Below are positions 50,039 to 59,208 of a DNA stretch of 64,000 nt, piece by piece. The notes below the pieces were generated by a model. That model searched no databases and was not told the DNA's origin. It saw nothing but the letters and a program-made list of their open reading frames with translations. This DNA comes from Paenibacillus sp. MMS20-IR301 (GTDB lineage: Bacteria > Bacillota > Bacilli > Paenibacillales > Paenibacillaceae). How positions within the stretch are numbered: the first letter of the stretch is position 1; each line of letters begins with the position of its first letter. The stretch is taken from contig NZ_CP135275.1 of the NCBI RefSeq assembly GCF_032302195.1, positions 5,152,001-5,216,000 on the forward strand, in the 5' to 3' direction. Made by a program: the position numbers and the translations under genes.

Positions 50039-50860
50039 TTATCCTTTAGTCGCTCCGCCCATGCTGAACCCTTTGGACATATAACGCTGGGAGAACATAT
50101 ACAGCACTACGGAAGGCATAGTGTAGAGCAATGAGAAAGCCGCGAGTCTTCCGTATTCAACCATACCGTGGCTGCCGAAGAACTGATAGATGGTAACCGA
50201 TGCCGGCAGCTTCTCCGGTGTCTGCAGGAGAATGTACGGCACGAAGAAATTGCCCCAGCTGCCCGAGAACGTGAAGATTGCAATCGTTGCAATCCCGGGA
50301 AGCATGAGTGGAGCGACAACTTTCCGAAGTCCGCCCCAGATAGAGGCTCCGTCAATCCAGGCGGCTTCCTCCAGATCAATCGGCACAGAGTCCATGAAGC
50401 TCTTCATCATCCAGATGCCGTACGGCAGGGAGGATGAAGTAAGAAACAGCATAGTAGCGAAGATGGAGTTCTGCAATTTGAAGTAGAGAAACATCTGGAA
50501 TACAGGAACCATGACCGCCGTAATCGGCAGCGCCGTCATGAACAGAATACTGAGCAGAAAGCTCTTTTTGAACCTCATCTCATAGCGGGATAACGGATAT
50601 GCAGCCAGCACGGATGCGATTACGACCAGCGTAGCCTGGCCTCCTGAGAGGATAACTCCGACACCAAACGAACGCAGATTGCCGCTATCACCGAGTACTG
50701 CCGAGAAGTTATCCAGCGTGAAATTGGGGAAGCGTATGCCCTGCTGGGCATTGGTATCAAATGAAGCGAGCAGAATCCAGAATAACGGAACCAGGAAGCA
50801 GAGTCCCAGAACCACAAGAATGCCGTATTGTATATTGCGTTGAAGCCTATGCTTGACCAC
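50039..50860 (-). CDS. Sugar ABC transporter permease (MalG-type)
   Basis: A 273-residue CUT1-family inner-membrane permease with six hydrophobic segments. The EAA loop is EEAAWIDGASIWGGLRKVVAPLMLPG, which contacts the ATPase. It starts with GTG at 50860 after GGAGG. It is the second permease of the operon and should form a heterodimer with the product of 50882-51748. No ATPase gene is in the cluster; a shared MsmX-type ATPase is expected elsewhere. Confidence 0.92.
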   Translation of the reverse strand: MVKHRLQRNIQYGILVVLGLCFLVPLFWILLASFDTNAQQGIRFPNFTLDNFSAVLGDSGNLRSFGVGVILSGGQATLVVIASVLAAYPLSRYEMRFKKSFLLSILFMTALPITAVMVPVFQMFLYFKLQNSIFATMLFLTSSSLPYGIWMMKSFMDSVPIDLEEAAWIDGASIWGGLRKVVAPLMLPGIATIAIFTFSGSWGNFFVPYILLQTPEKLPASVTIYQFFGSHGMVEYGRLAAFSLLYTMPSVVLYMFSQRYMSKGFSMGGATKG

Positions 50861-50881
50861 AGTGATGCACCTCCTTCAAGG

Positions 50882-51748
50882 TTAGACCTTGACCTTCATT
50901 GATTTCATATAGAACAAGCTTGCAACAATCCCGATAACCAGCAGCACCAGCGAGATGGCTGTACCGTATCCGAATTGATAATTGACGAATGCCTGGTTGT
51001 ACATAAATACCGGCAGGGTCTGTGTGGACGTTCCCGGACCGCCTCCGGTCATCGTATAAATGAGCGTGAATACACCCAGCGTCTGCAGCGTAACCAGCAT
51101 CATGTTGGTGACAATCGAACCTTTTACCATAGGGATGGTGATATAACGCAGAATCTTGAAATTATTAGCCCCGTCAATCGTGGCCGCCTCTTCAATATCC
51201 TTGGGAATTTCATCAAGAGCAGATTGGTATACCATCATTGAAAATGCAGTACCATGCCAAATATTGGCGATAATTACACTTACCATCGGGAAGCTGAACA
51301 GCCAGGATACCGGACTTATGCCGAACCAGCCGATGATCTGATTGAGCGTTCCGTTATCACTGAAGAAGGCCACCATACAGAAGGCCACTACAATTTCCGG
51401 AGTTACCCAGCCTGCGATAACGATGATGCCGATAATCCGGCGGAAGGTCACATTCTTTTCTTTCATTAATAGTGCCAGAATAAATCCGAGTATCACCTGG
51501 CCGATCACGGCCGAGAAAATCAGAAACACCAGTGTTCTCCATACGCTGATCCGGAAGTCCGGGTCCTGGAACATGTTGGTGAAGTTCTGGAAACCGATAA
51601 ACTGCAGATTACGGGCAGCACTCCCCGTCAAGGCCATATTGGTAAATGCAAAGTAAATGGTCAGAATAATCGGAACAATAAAGAATATTAACAGCAGCAA
51701 GACAGAAGGCGTCAGAAATAAAAACGCACCCTTTGACTTCCTTTTCAT
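50882..51748 (-). CDS. Sugar ABC transporter permease (MalF/UgpA-type)
   Basis: A 288-residue CUT1 permease with six membrane segments and the EAA motif IEEAATIDGANNFKILRYITIPMVKG. It is the first permease in the operon, 21 bp before the second. With the lipoprotein at 51815 it forms the uptake system for mannosyl oligosaccharides. Confidence 0.92.
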   Translation of the reverse strand: MKRKSKGAFLFLTPSVLLLLIFFIVPIILTIYFAFTNMALTGSAARNLQFIGFQNFTNMFQDPDFRISVWRTLVFLIFSAVIGQVILGFILALLMKEKNVTFRRIIGIIVIAGWVTPEIVVAFCMVAFFSDNGTLNQIIGWFGISPVSWLFSFPMVSVIIANIWHGTAFSMMVYQSALDEIPKDIEEAATIDGANNFKILRYITIPMVKGSIVTNMMLVTLQTLGVFTLIYTMTGGGPGTSTQTLPVFMYNQAFVNYQFGYGTAISLVLLVIGIVASLFYMKSMKVKV

Positions 51749-51814
51749 AGGTCACTCCCCCTCCAAATCCGAAAGAGGAGAATTGCTTCTCCCCTTGCCG
51801 GATGTTCAAATCTT

Positions 51815-53194
51815 CTATTTAACTTCTACTTTATCTTCGCCGAGTGAACGGGTTACATTATCATTCAACTGCTGTACGGCAGCTTCCGGCGCCAGCTTAC
51901 CTGATGCGACACTTTCCACCAGGCTTTGCAGCTGTGCCGATACGGTAGCATATTCATCATTGGCAGGACGGAATTGTGCAACCTCCAGCAAAGCCTGCGC
52001 CTCAGCGACAAACGTACGGTCGGTATATCCTGCTACATCTACTGAATCACTGCGCGGGCTAAGATTACCCTCTGCCACTACACGCGCGGTAGCATTCTCC
52101 TGGTTCATCAGGAACTCAAGGAATTTCCATGCTGCTTCTTTGTTCTGTGCTTCTGCCGGAATGGACCAGGCCCATCCGCCGGACATGGTGATTGCTCCAG
52201 GCTCCTGGCCGTTCTGCGTCGGGAATGGGGCGAAGCCCATTTTGTCGGCTACATTCTCGATAGGAGCTGCCCCGTTCTCGAACCAGGTCGATCCTGCCCA
52301 GCTTCCGTCAACCGCCATCGCCAGCTTGCCTTGCGGGAAGAGCTGCTGGAAGGCGATGCTGCCGGCTTGTCCGTTCAGCGCTACCTGCATAGTCGGTCCT
52401 GTTTTATCTACATTGAATACCTGGTTAATGAATTTGAAAGAGTCCAGCAGACCTGCGCTGCTAACAACCCACTTCTTGGTGTCGTTATTGTAAAGCGTAT
52501 CATTGGTACCATACAGCAGCATCTCAAGCGTCTGCATAGTTACACCTTCACCGCTCGATTTACCGACGATCATATTAAGCGGGGTTACACCCGGAAGCTT
52601 GTCCTTAATCGTACGCGCTGCTTCAAGCACTTCTTCCCAGCTTGCCGGCTGGAACGGTACCGCGATTCCCGCCTCTGCAAGCAGCTCCTTATTGTACCAG
52701 ATCCCGCGTGTATCTGAAGTTGCAGGGATGCCATAAATCTTGCCGTCTTCACCGGTTACACCGGATTTGAGATTCGCAATGAACTTGTCCTGCCAGTCGC
52801 TCCAGCCTGCAACCTGCGTATCGAGCGGTTCAAGATAGCCTGCTGCCGCATCCGATTTAATAATAGAAGTATCTTCTGCCACGATATCCGGTGCTGTATC
52901 CGGCGATTTCATCTGCAGTACAATCTTCGAGGTATAGTCCCCCTCGCTGGCGAGTACTGGTGCGATGTTGATTTTAATATCCGGGTTTTCCGACTCAAAT
53001 TTGTCAATCAGTCCGGATTCAAAGTATTTGGTTAAGGTATCTTCGGAGCCGGATGAACGGAACGTAATGGTAACCTCTTCCTTGCCCTCAGCATTAGCCC
53101 CAGAGCCGGAATTGCCGCTTGAACATGCTGTTGTCAAGAGAAGCAGTGAAGCCATAGCTGCAGTCATGGTTACTTTCAATTTGTTTGTCTTCAT
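51815..53194 (-). CDS. Extracellular sugar-binding lipoprotein (CUT1 family)
   Basis: A 459-residue substrate-binding protein. The signal peptide ends in lipobox LTTAC with Cys24, followed by a Ser/Gly-rich spacer. The mature part has the type-1 solute-binding features (VTITFRSSGSED, GKLAMAVDGSWAGSTWFENG, WAWSIPAEAQNKEAAWKFLEFL). It captures oligosaccharide outside the membrane. A TGAAAGCGT box lies about 30 bp upstream of its ATG, between the GH125 gene and this one. Confidence 0.93.
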   Translation of the reverse strand: MKTNKLKVTMTAAMASLLLLTTACSSGNSGSGANAEGKEEVTITFRSSGSEDTLTKYFESGLIDKFESENPDIKINIAPVLASEGDYTSKIVLQMKSPDTAPDIVAEDTSIIKSDAAAGYLEPLDTQVAGWSDWQDKFIANLKSGVTGEDGKIYGIPATSDTRGIWYNKELLAEAGIAVPFQPASWEEVLEAARTIKDKLPGVTPLNMIVGKSSGEGVTMQTLEMLLYGTNDTLYNNDTKKWVVSSAGLLDSFKFINQVFNVDKTGPTMQVALNGQAGSIAFQQLFPQGKLAMAVDGSWAGSTWFENGAAPIENVADKMGFAPFPTQNGQEPGAITMSGGWAWSIPAEAQNKEAAWKFLEFLMNQENATARVVAEGNLSPRSDSVDVAGYTDRTFVAEAQALLEVAQFRPANDEYATVSAQLQSLVESVASGKLAPEAAVQQLNDNVTRSLGEDKVEVK

Positions 53195-53220
53195 TTGTGT
53201 TTGCCCCTTTTTATTTAATT

Positions 53221-53234
53221 GCTTTACGCTTTCA
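53221..53234 (-). promoter_or_regulatory. TGAAAGCGT operator-like box upstream of the binding protein gene
   Basis: On the minus strand TGAAAGCGTAAAGC resembles a CcpA cre half-site or LacI-family operator. The same TGAAAGCGT core occurs at 54621-54634 in front of GH125. Confidence 0.5.
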
Positions 53235-53290
53235 AAACAGCTTCGAAAAGCACGGCCAAGCCGTCTTTCCGCTCAAGAAAAGTACAAGAG

Positions 53291-54598
53291 CTATTTCAAT
53301 ACCCGGAAGCCGCAATAATCCATAATCAGTTCGCTGAACAGCATGTTTGACCAGGAGAACCAAGGACGGGTAAACTCTCTGGAATCGTCTGCGGAGAAGC
53401 CTTCATGGGTGAGGCCGGTGTCCGCGTCTGTATCCTGGATTAATTGCAGGAGGCGTGCTTTCTCGCTTTGCTCCGGGGAGGTAAGCCCCTGCATCGATAA
53501 AGCGATGTGCCAAATATAACCTTCAGGAGTGTGCGGGCTGCCGATTCCTTCTGCAACCTTCCCTTTATAGTAATAAGGATTATCTTCACTTAAGATGAAC
53601 TTCCGGGTATTTACATAAATCTCATCCTGCTCATCGGTATAGCCCAGATAAGGCAGTGACAGCAGGCTTGGAACGTTAGCATCATCCATAAGATTATAAT
53701 TGCCTCTGCCGTCGGTCTCATAGGCGTAGATTCTTCCATATACAGGGTGCTCGTAAATCCCATGCTGCTGAATCCCCTGATTAATCTCATCTGCCAGCTT
53801 TAAGGCGGCTTCTGCCAGTTCATGATCACCATAGATCTCATCCGCAATTTCCTTCAGGTAGCGCAGTACCACCACTGCGAACATATTGGACGGAACCAGA
53901 TAGCCGTATTCACAGTTGTCATCGCTCGGGCGGAACCCGGACCAGGTCATCCCGGTAAAAGCAGTTTCACTGCCCTTGCCTTCTCTTGCCAGCGTATCCG
54001 TAAGCGGAGCATCCAGACGCTGGAACAAGTACGGCGAATCCGTCTCATGATGCTGCTCCACTCTCCACAGCTTAATGATCTCCAGGGCAGCCCGGCGGAA
54101 GCTCTCATCGAACTGTGTAACACAGCCGCTGTTCTTCCATAGCAGGTAGCTCAGCTGAATCGGATAAGCCAGGGAATCAATTTCATATTTGCGCTCCCAG
54201 ATCCATGGGCTCATCTCAGTAAGATCTTCCTGGTGGCCCTTGCCGTTCGGCTGTTCGTTGAAGGCATTGGCATAAGGATCAAGCAGGATATAATTCATCT
54301 GCCGTCTGACCAGACCGGCAATCATCTCTTCCATTTCCGGATCTTCTGCAGCAAGCAGCAGATAGGGGCGGACCTGAGCAGCCGAATCACGCAGCCACAT
54401 AGCTGGTATATCACCTGTTATAACAAATGTTGTACCATCCGGTTTGCGGGAAATCGTCGTGCCAATTGTATTTATAATGCAGTCCTCAAACATTTTTTTT
54501 AGCTTTGGTGAGTCTTTTAACTCTGTTTTCACCTTTTCAATTAGGCCGTATACCGACTTTGGAATTTCATTTTGCAGTTTCAAGGGTGAAAGTGGCAC
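53291..54598 (-). CDS. Exo-alpha-mannosidase, glycoside hydrolase family 125
   Basis: A 435-residue GH125 enzyme (metal-independent, exo-alpha-1,6-mannosidase). Typical segments are TFVITGDIPAMWLRDSAAQVRPY near residue 63, the DPYANAFNEQPNGKGHQEDLTEMSPWIWERKYEIDSL region and MTWSGFRPSDDNCEYGYLVPSNMF. No signal peptide, so it acts after import, together with GH38. It is the first gene of the operon, 212 bp from the GntR gene, with its own promoter and operator. Confidence 0.92.
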   Translation of the reverse strand: MPLSPLKLQNEIPKSVYGLIEKVKTELKDSPKLKKMFEDCIINTIGTTISRKPDGTTFVITGDIPAMWLRDSAAQVRPYLLLAAEDPEMEEMIAGLVRRQMNYILLDPYANAFNEQPNGKGHQEDLTEMSPWIWERKYEIDSLAYPIQLSYLLWKNSGCVTQFDESFRRAALEIIKLWRVEQHHETDSPYLFQRLDAPLTDTLAREGKGSETAFTGMTWSGFRPSDDNCEYGYLVPSNMFAVVVLRYLKEIADEIYGDHELAEAALKLADEINQGIQQHGIYEHPVYGRIYAYETDGRGNYNLMDDANVPSLLSLPYLGYTDEQDEIYVNTRKFILSEDNPYYYKGKVAEGIGSPHTPEGYIWHIALSMQGLTSPEQSEKARLLQLIQDTDADTGLTHEGFSADDSREFTRPWFSWSNMLFSELIMDYCGFRVLK

Positions 54599-54620
54599 CT
54601 CCAGATCGTATTATAGCAAC

Positions 54621-54634
54621 GTCAAACGCTTTCA
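54621..54634 (-). promoter_or_regulatory. TGAAAGCGT operator-like box at the GH125 start site
   Basis: On the minus strand TGAAAGCGTTTGAC lies just downstream of the -10 element at 54637-54642, overlapping the expected transcription start. A repressor bound here (the LacI protein at 56019, the GntR/LacI hybrid at 54811, or CcpA) would block transcription. Confidence 0.6.
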
Positions 54635-54636
54635 TC

Positions 54637-54665
54637 ATAGTAAAATATTAAATATAATATGTCAA
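54637..54665 (-). promoter_or_regulatory. Sigma-A promoter for the mannosidase/transport operon
   Basis: TTGACA and TACTAT with exactly 17 nt between them, on the minus strand, in a very AT-rich stretch upstream of the GH125 start codon at 54598. Confidence 0.8.
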
Positions 54666-54753
54666 TATAATTATTGGTATATTAATTATAAATAATTCGC
54701 AAATGATATATTGTTATATGTATATTTGTGCCAATTGAAATATCAAAACAAAA

Positions 54754-54776
54754 AAAGCCTTCTCTGCGAAGGCTTT
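54754..54776 (-). terminator. Terminator after the GntR-hybrid gene
   Basis: AAAGCCTTC pairs with GAAGGCTTT, and on the minus strand TTTTTTTG follows. It separates the regulator from the GH125 operon. Confidence 0.88.
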
Positions 54777-54810
54777 GCTTGTTAGTCCTGAATATACAAT
54801 GTTCTTATGC

Positions 54811-55959
54811 TTAATGCGCTTTGACTGTTGATGCTGATCTGCCCTTCACCAGCTCAGCCGGTAAAAGAAGCCGGGTAATCGGCTGCTCATTCCCTTGCAT
54901 ATTGAGTACATTCTCAAACGCCTGCTTACCGATTCCGAACTGATTCTGGCGCATATGCGTGATCCGGCAGCCTTCATAGGCTTCCGGGCTGTCAAAGCAA
55001 ATGACGGATAAGTCCTCCGGTATGCGCAGCCCCAGCTTGCCCGCTGCCTCTTCTACAAGCAGGGCAATATTGTACTCTGCAGCAAACAGTGCAGTAATTT
55101 CGGGATATGCCTGCAAATGCTGCACCAGCTTGCTAACATCATCTACACGGGCCTGCGGATCAAATACATTCGGCATCGTGGACGTAATCGTCTCCAGCCA
55201 GAGCTCACGGTTCACGGGCAGATTATGCTCCGCGTGGGCTTCAACAATTCCATCAATCCGTTCCTCAATTGCGGTTGTATTCGCCGGCGGCGGTGCCAGA
55301 AATCCGATATGCCGGTGGCCTAATTCGAAGAGATAACGCGTCGCCTCCTTGGCCGCCTGAACATTATCAGTGCTGACGGAGGAGGCTGGAATCCCCTTCA
55401 GATACCGGTCAATCATCACAAACGGAAACTTCTGTATCACCAGCTTCAATATCTCGGCACTGAAGTATTCCCCCTGCGCAGGGAAGATAATCAGGCCGTC
55501 TACCCCAAGCCCAAGCAGCTGCTGGATGGTCTTCTCCTCGAGTTCAGGAATCCCGAAGGAGCGGCGCACAACCAGGAAGCAGTCATTCTCCCGTGAAGCT
55601 TCTTCCATTCCGTATATTAGCTCTGTGCCGTACATATCACTGAAGTTAGTAATCACCAGCCCGATAATTCTTTTCTTGCCGGATCCCCGGGCATTCTGCT
55701 GGCTGTCATAAGGCTTCATTGATGCAGAATTGAAATCTGCCACAAAGGAGCCCCTGCCCGGCTGGCGGATAATTAATTGCTCATCAGCCAGCATTTGCAG
55801 CGCTTTTTTCGAGGTAATCCGGCTGACCCCAAATTCACTGCAAAGCTCTTTCTCCGACGGGACCCGGTCCCCGATCTTATATTCATTCCTTGTTATCCGC
55901 TCCCGAAGCGTCTGAAAAATCATCTCATACATCGGTTGCGAGCCTGAGTCATTGGCCAT
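54811..55959 (-). CDS. GntR/LacI-hybrid transcriptional regulator (AraR-like)
   Basis: A protein of about 382 residues. It has an N-terminal GntR winged helix (YEMIFQTLRERITRNEYKIGDRVPSEKELCSEFGVSRITSKKALQ) and a periplasmic-binding-protein-like effector domain as in LacI (RHIGFLAPP, ICFDSPEAYEGCRITHMRQNQFGIGKQAFENVL). This architecture is that of AraR. The ATG at 55959 follows GGAGGTG. It lies immediately upstream of the GH125 operon in the same orientation but ends in a terminator, so it is probably its local repressor, with a mannoside or mannose phosphate as effector. Confidence 0.9.
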   Translation of the reverse strand: MANDSGSQPMYEMIFQTLRERITRNEYKIGDRVPSEKELCSEFGVSRITSKKALQMLADEQLIIRQPGRGSFVADFNSASMKPYDSQQNARGSGKKRIIGLVITNFSDMYGTELIYGMEEASRENDCFLVVRRSFGIPELEEKTIQQLLGLGVDGLIIFPAQGEYFSAEILKLVIQKFPFVMIDRYLKGIPASSVSTDNVQAAKEATRYLFELGHRHIGFLAPPPANTTAIEERIDGIVEAHAEHNLPVNRELWLETITSTMPNVFDPQARVDDVSKLVQHLQAYPEITALFAAEYNIALLVEEAAGKLGLRIPEDLSVICFDSPEAYEGCRITHMRQNQFGIGKQAFENVLNMQGNEQPITRLLLPAELVKGRSASTVKAH

Positions 55960-56018
55960 AATCAAGCACCTCCATTGCAGCTCTCTCTAAAAGACATAAC
56001 CTAATATACCATGTTATA

Positions 56019-57059
56019 TTAGGAATGTGAAGAATGGTTTGGCTCCATTACGGACTTACGGATAATCAGTGTAGGGCGGATATAATGCCGCAGCATTTCC
56101 CTGTTAGCACTTTTAAGGGATAACAGCATTTCGGCTGCCGCTTCACACATTTGTTCTTTTTCCACCCGCATGGTGGTCATGCCCGGCCCGCTATCCTCTT
56201 CGTAATGAAGATCATCAAAGCCGACAATCGAGATATCGTCCGGAATTCTCAGCCCGCGCTTCCGCAGCTGTCTGGCCAGCAGATAGGCAATCCGGTCATT
56301 CCCGCAAAAAAATGCTGTCGGATAGGTGTCCAGCCCATTCAGATAATCCTCAATCTCCTGCTCCGTATCCTGAAAGCCGGCGGAGTATACCATGATCGTA
56401 CCTGTATCCAGGGGAAGGGATGACTCCTGCATTGCACTCCAGTATCCCAGCCAGCGCTCCTCATGACTGGTTGTAAGATTGGCCGGACCGATAAACCCGA
56501 TTCTGCGGTGACCGGAACGGATCAGCAGCTTCACTGCCTCGTAGGCTCCTTCCGTATTTGCGGAAGCAACCACCGGACAGGGCAGCTCCCGGTGATAGGA
56601 GTCAAACATCACGAGCGGTGTATCCAGCTCCCAGACAAGCCGGGCATAAGCCTTATCGACAATTCCGAACAAGATGATTCCAGCATATGAGACTTCCTTA
56701 CATGCCTGCGGCAGCTGAAGCTTTGCTTCCATTTCAGCATCAACAGGTGATATTACGGCAGTAAGCCCTCTCTTGCGGATGCTTTTCTCGAGTCCCCAGA
56801 TCAGATCATGGAAAAATCTGAAGTGATCATTATCCTGATACCCCATAATCCGCTCCGGCATCAGGATCAGAACATTCCCGCCGGCAGATGTGCGCTCTGC
56901 AAACTGGCCATACCCCATTTCCTGAGCCACCTGTAAAATCCGGTAGCGCATCTCCTCACTGACGCCCCTTTTATCCTGGAGAGCAAGTGAAACCGCATTT
57001 TTTGAAATATGCAGCCGATCGGCAATATCCTGCATCGACACCTTCTTTTTACGGGCCAT
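56019..57059 (-). CDS. LacI-family transcriptional regulator
   Basis: A protein of about 346 residues: LacI helix-turn-helix (MQDIADRLHISKNAVSLALQDKRGVSEEMRYRILQVAQEMGY) and sugar-binding domain (RIGFIGPANLTTSHEERWLGY, DDISIVGFDDLHYEEDSGPGMTTMRVEKEQMCEAAAEML). The ATG at 57059 is preceded by AAGGGA. It is divergent from the ROK kinase gene, which it may regulate, and forms with the GntR hybrid a pair of regulators for the mannoside locus. Confidence 0.9.
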   Translation of the reverse strand: MARKKKVSMQDIADRLHISKNAVSLALQDKRGVSEEMRYRILQVAQEMGYGQFAERTSAGGNVLILMPERIMGYQDNDHFRFFHDLIWGLEKSIRKRGLTAVISPVDAEMEAKLQLPQACKEVSYAGIILFGIVDKAYARLVWELDTPLVMFDSYHRELPCPVVASANTEGAYEAVKLLIRSGHRRIGFIGPANLTTSHEERWLGYWSAMQESSLPLDTGTIMVYSAGFQDTEQEIEDYLNGLDTYPTAFFCGNDRIAYLLARQLRKRGLRIPDDISIVGFDDLHYEEDSGPGMTTMRVEKEQMCEAAAEMLLSLKSANREMLRHYIRPTLIIRKSVMEPNHSSHS

Positions 57060-57110
57060 TGATCTTTTCAATCCCTTCAATACGTGATAAGCTTAAACAA
57101 AATTTACTTT

Positions 57111-57140
57111 ACAAATATCACATTTGTCAAGTTTGTCAAG
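57111..57140. promoter_or_regulatory. Candidate operator between lacI and the ROK gene
   Basis: ACAAAT-N5-ATTTGT (57111-57127) overlaps a perfect direct repeat of TTTGTCAAG (57123-57131, 57132-57140). Its place in the divergent promoter region fits a regulator binding site; the binding protein cannot be named. Confidence 0.5.
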
Positions 57141-57167
57141 TAAAATGAATATCAGGAGGACTTTGTT

Positions 57168-58085
57168 GTGAATTATGCAATGGGTATTGATATCGGGGGC
57201 ACCAAAACAGCCCTGGGCCTTGTCTCCCCGGAAGGACAGGTATTGTCCAAAACCTCTCTTCCTACAGACCTGTCGGTTACACCGCCAGAAATGGTCGATA
57301 AGATTGCTGCCGCAGTAACTCAGCTGCTCTCAGATGCAGGTCTGCAGGAGTCTGACCTGAAAGGAATTGGTATCGGGGCTCCCGGCCCGCTGAATACCAG
57401 GCTTGGCCAGATTGCGGAGCCGCCCAATCTCCGCAGCTGGTGGAACTTCCCCGTTGTCGCTGCATTCAAGCGGCACTTTCAGGCACCTATTGTACTGGAG
57501 AATGATGCGACAGCTGCGGCTCTGGCCGAGAAATGGGTAGGAGCAGCCGCTTCTGCCGAGCATTTCATTTATATTACCATCAGCACCGGTATTGGGGCGG
57601 GAATCTACAGCCATGGCAGACTGATTACCGGAGCCACCGGAAATGCCGGTGATATCGGACATATCGTCATTGATCCAGCCGCAGGGCTGTGCAGCTGCGG
57701 ACAGCACGGATGCTTTGAATATATCGCCTCCGGAACAGCAATTGCAAGGGAAGGCAGCCGGCTGCTGGGCAGACAGGTAACTTCCAAGGAAGTATTTGAG
57801 CTGGCCTTCTCCGGCCGGGATACTGCAATCAAAGCATTGGTTGACCGGGTATTCGGCTATATCGCCACCGGCTGCGTCACACTCATCAATACCTTTGACC
57901 CGGAATTGCTCGTTATCGGAGGCGGTGTCTCCCAGGTAGGCGAGCCCTTGTTCGGAGCCGTCCGTAATTATATCCAGCGTCATGCCCTGAATCCTTCCGG
58001 CCGCGATACCGCCGTTGTTCCTGCCGCCCTTCAGCAGGATGCCGGCCTGATCGGCGCAGCAGCACTTATTCATATTACTTATTAG
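57168..58085 (+). CDS. ROK-family sugar kinase
   Basis: A 305-residue ROK kinase. The ATP loop is GIDIGGTKTALGL at the N-terminus, ENDATAAALAEKW has the catalytic Asp region, and the zinc motif CSCGQHGCFEYIASG is complete. No HTH is attached, so it is an enzyme and not a repressor. In this locus it would phosphorylate mannose (or glucose or fructose) released by the mannosidases, giving the substrate for ManA 14 bp downstream. It starts with GTG after AGGAGG. Confidence 0.93.
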   Translation: MNYAMGIDIGGTKTALGLVSPEGQVLSKTSLPTDLSVTPPEMVDKIAAAVTQLLSDAGLQESDLKGIGIGAPGPLNTRLGQIAEPPNLRSWWNFPVVAAFKRHFQAPIVLENDATAAALAEKWVGAAASAEHFIYITISTGIGAGIYSHGRLITGATGNAGDIGHIVIDPAAGLCSCGQHGCFEYIASGTAIAREGSRLLGRQVTSKEVFELAFSGRDTAIKALVDRVFGYIATGCVTLINTFDPELLVIGGGVSQVGEPLFGAVRNYIQRHALNPSGRDTAVVPAALQQDAGLIGAAALIHITY

Positions 58086-58099
58086 AGGAGTGTCAGTGA

Positions 58100-59044
58100 A
58101 TGAATCAGCCAATCTTTTTACAGCCTGTATACCAGGAACGTATTTGGGGCGGAACCAAGCTGAGAGACTTGTTCGGTTACCCGATTCCAAGTGATTCTAC
58201 CGGAGAATGCTGGGCCATCTCAGCACATCAGAACGGCCAGAGTACAGTTAAGGGCGGTCCTTACGAGGGGATGGAGCTGGGGCAATTATGGAGCTCTCAT
58301 CCGGAGCTGTTCCGTTCGGCTTCCCCGGTGTTCCCTCTGCTTATCAAGCTCCTGGATGCGTCAGATGATTTGTCCGTTCAAGTACATCCGGATGACGAAT
58401 ATGCAGGGAAGCATGAGAACGGTGAGCTGGGCAAGACGGAATGCTGGTATATTGTCGATGCAGAGCCGGGGGCGGTAATTATATACGGCCATGAAGCTGC
58501 CACGAGAGAGGAATTAGAACAACGGATCGAACAGGGGGAGTGGGATCAGCTGCTCACCAAGGTTCCTGTGAAGCCGGGAGACTTCTTCTATGTGCCAAGT
58601 GGAACGATACATGCCCTTGGTAAAGGGATCGTTGTTCTTGAGACCCAGCAAAGCTCCGATACTACCTACCGTGTCTATGATTATGACCGCCGGGACAAGG
58701 ATGGCAATCTGCGCGAGCTTCATCTGGCGAAAGCCATTGACGTTACAACGATCCCGCAGGCCTACGAGCCCGCAGCTTATAATACCAGCAAGCTCGATGG
58801 CTTAACCGCGACCCGCTTTGTCTCGAATTCCTTCTTCACTGTCGAGAAATGGGAAGTATCCGGGACAGCCCCCGTGCCTGCGAATGAGAATTATGTGCTC
58901 ATAAGCATCATTGAAGGCGAGGGTTCCCTCCTGCACAGGGAGAACCATTATAAGCTGAACAAGGGTGACCATCTCATCCTGCCGGTTCAGTTCGGACCTT
59001 ATCAGCTACAGGGCGAGCTTCAGGCTATAATATCGCATGAATAG
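58100..59044 (+). CDS. manA: Mannose-6-phosphate isomerase, class I
   Basis: A 314-residue type I phosphomannose isomerase interconverting mannose-6-phosphate and fructose-6-phosphate. The zinc-binding residues are in LSVQVHPDDEYA and GKTECWYIVDAEPG and in a later VPSGTIHALGKGI. GGAGTG precedes the ATG. It is co-transcribed with the ROK kinase and links mannoside breakdown to glycolysis. Confidence 0.95.
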   Translation: MNQPIFLQPVYQERIWGGTKLRDLFGYPIPSDSTGECWAISAHQNGQSTVKGGPYEGMELGQLWSSHPELFRSASPVFPLLIKLLDASDDLSVQVHPDDEYAGKHENGELGKTECWYIVDAEPGAVIIYGHEAATREELEQRIEQGEWDQLLTKVPVKPGDFFYVPSGTIHALGKGIVVLETQQSSDTTYRVYDYDRRDKDGNLRELHLAKAIDVTTIPQAYEPAAYNTSKLDGLTATRFVSNSFFTVEKWEVSGTAPVPANENYVLISIIEGEGSLLHRENHYKLNKGDHLILPVQFGPYQLQGELQAIISHE

Positions 59045-59208
59045 CAGATAAGCGGCGCTACACAGCTGAATGATCAATATAGACAATGGCGGAGCAGGAC
59101 CTGTAAGTAAAACCTTGTTCCGCCGTTGTTAATAACTTTTGGTTAATTTCATCTTGTCCAATCGCTTGATCGTGTCTTTCATCGCTTCTCTTCCCCGCAG
59201 AGACCACT

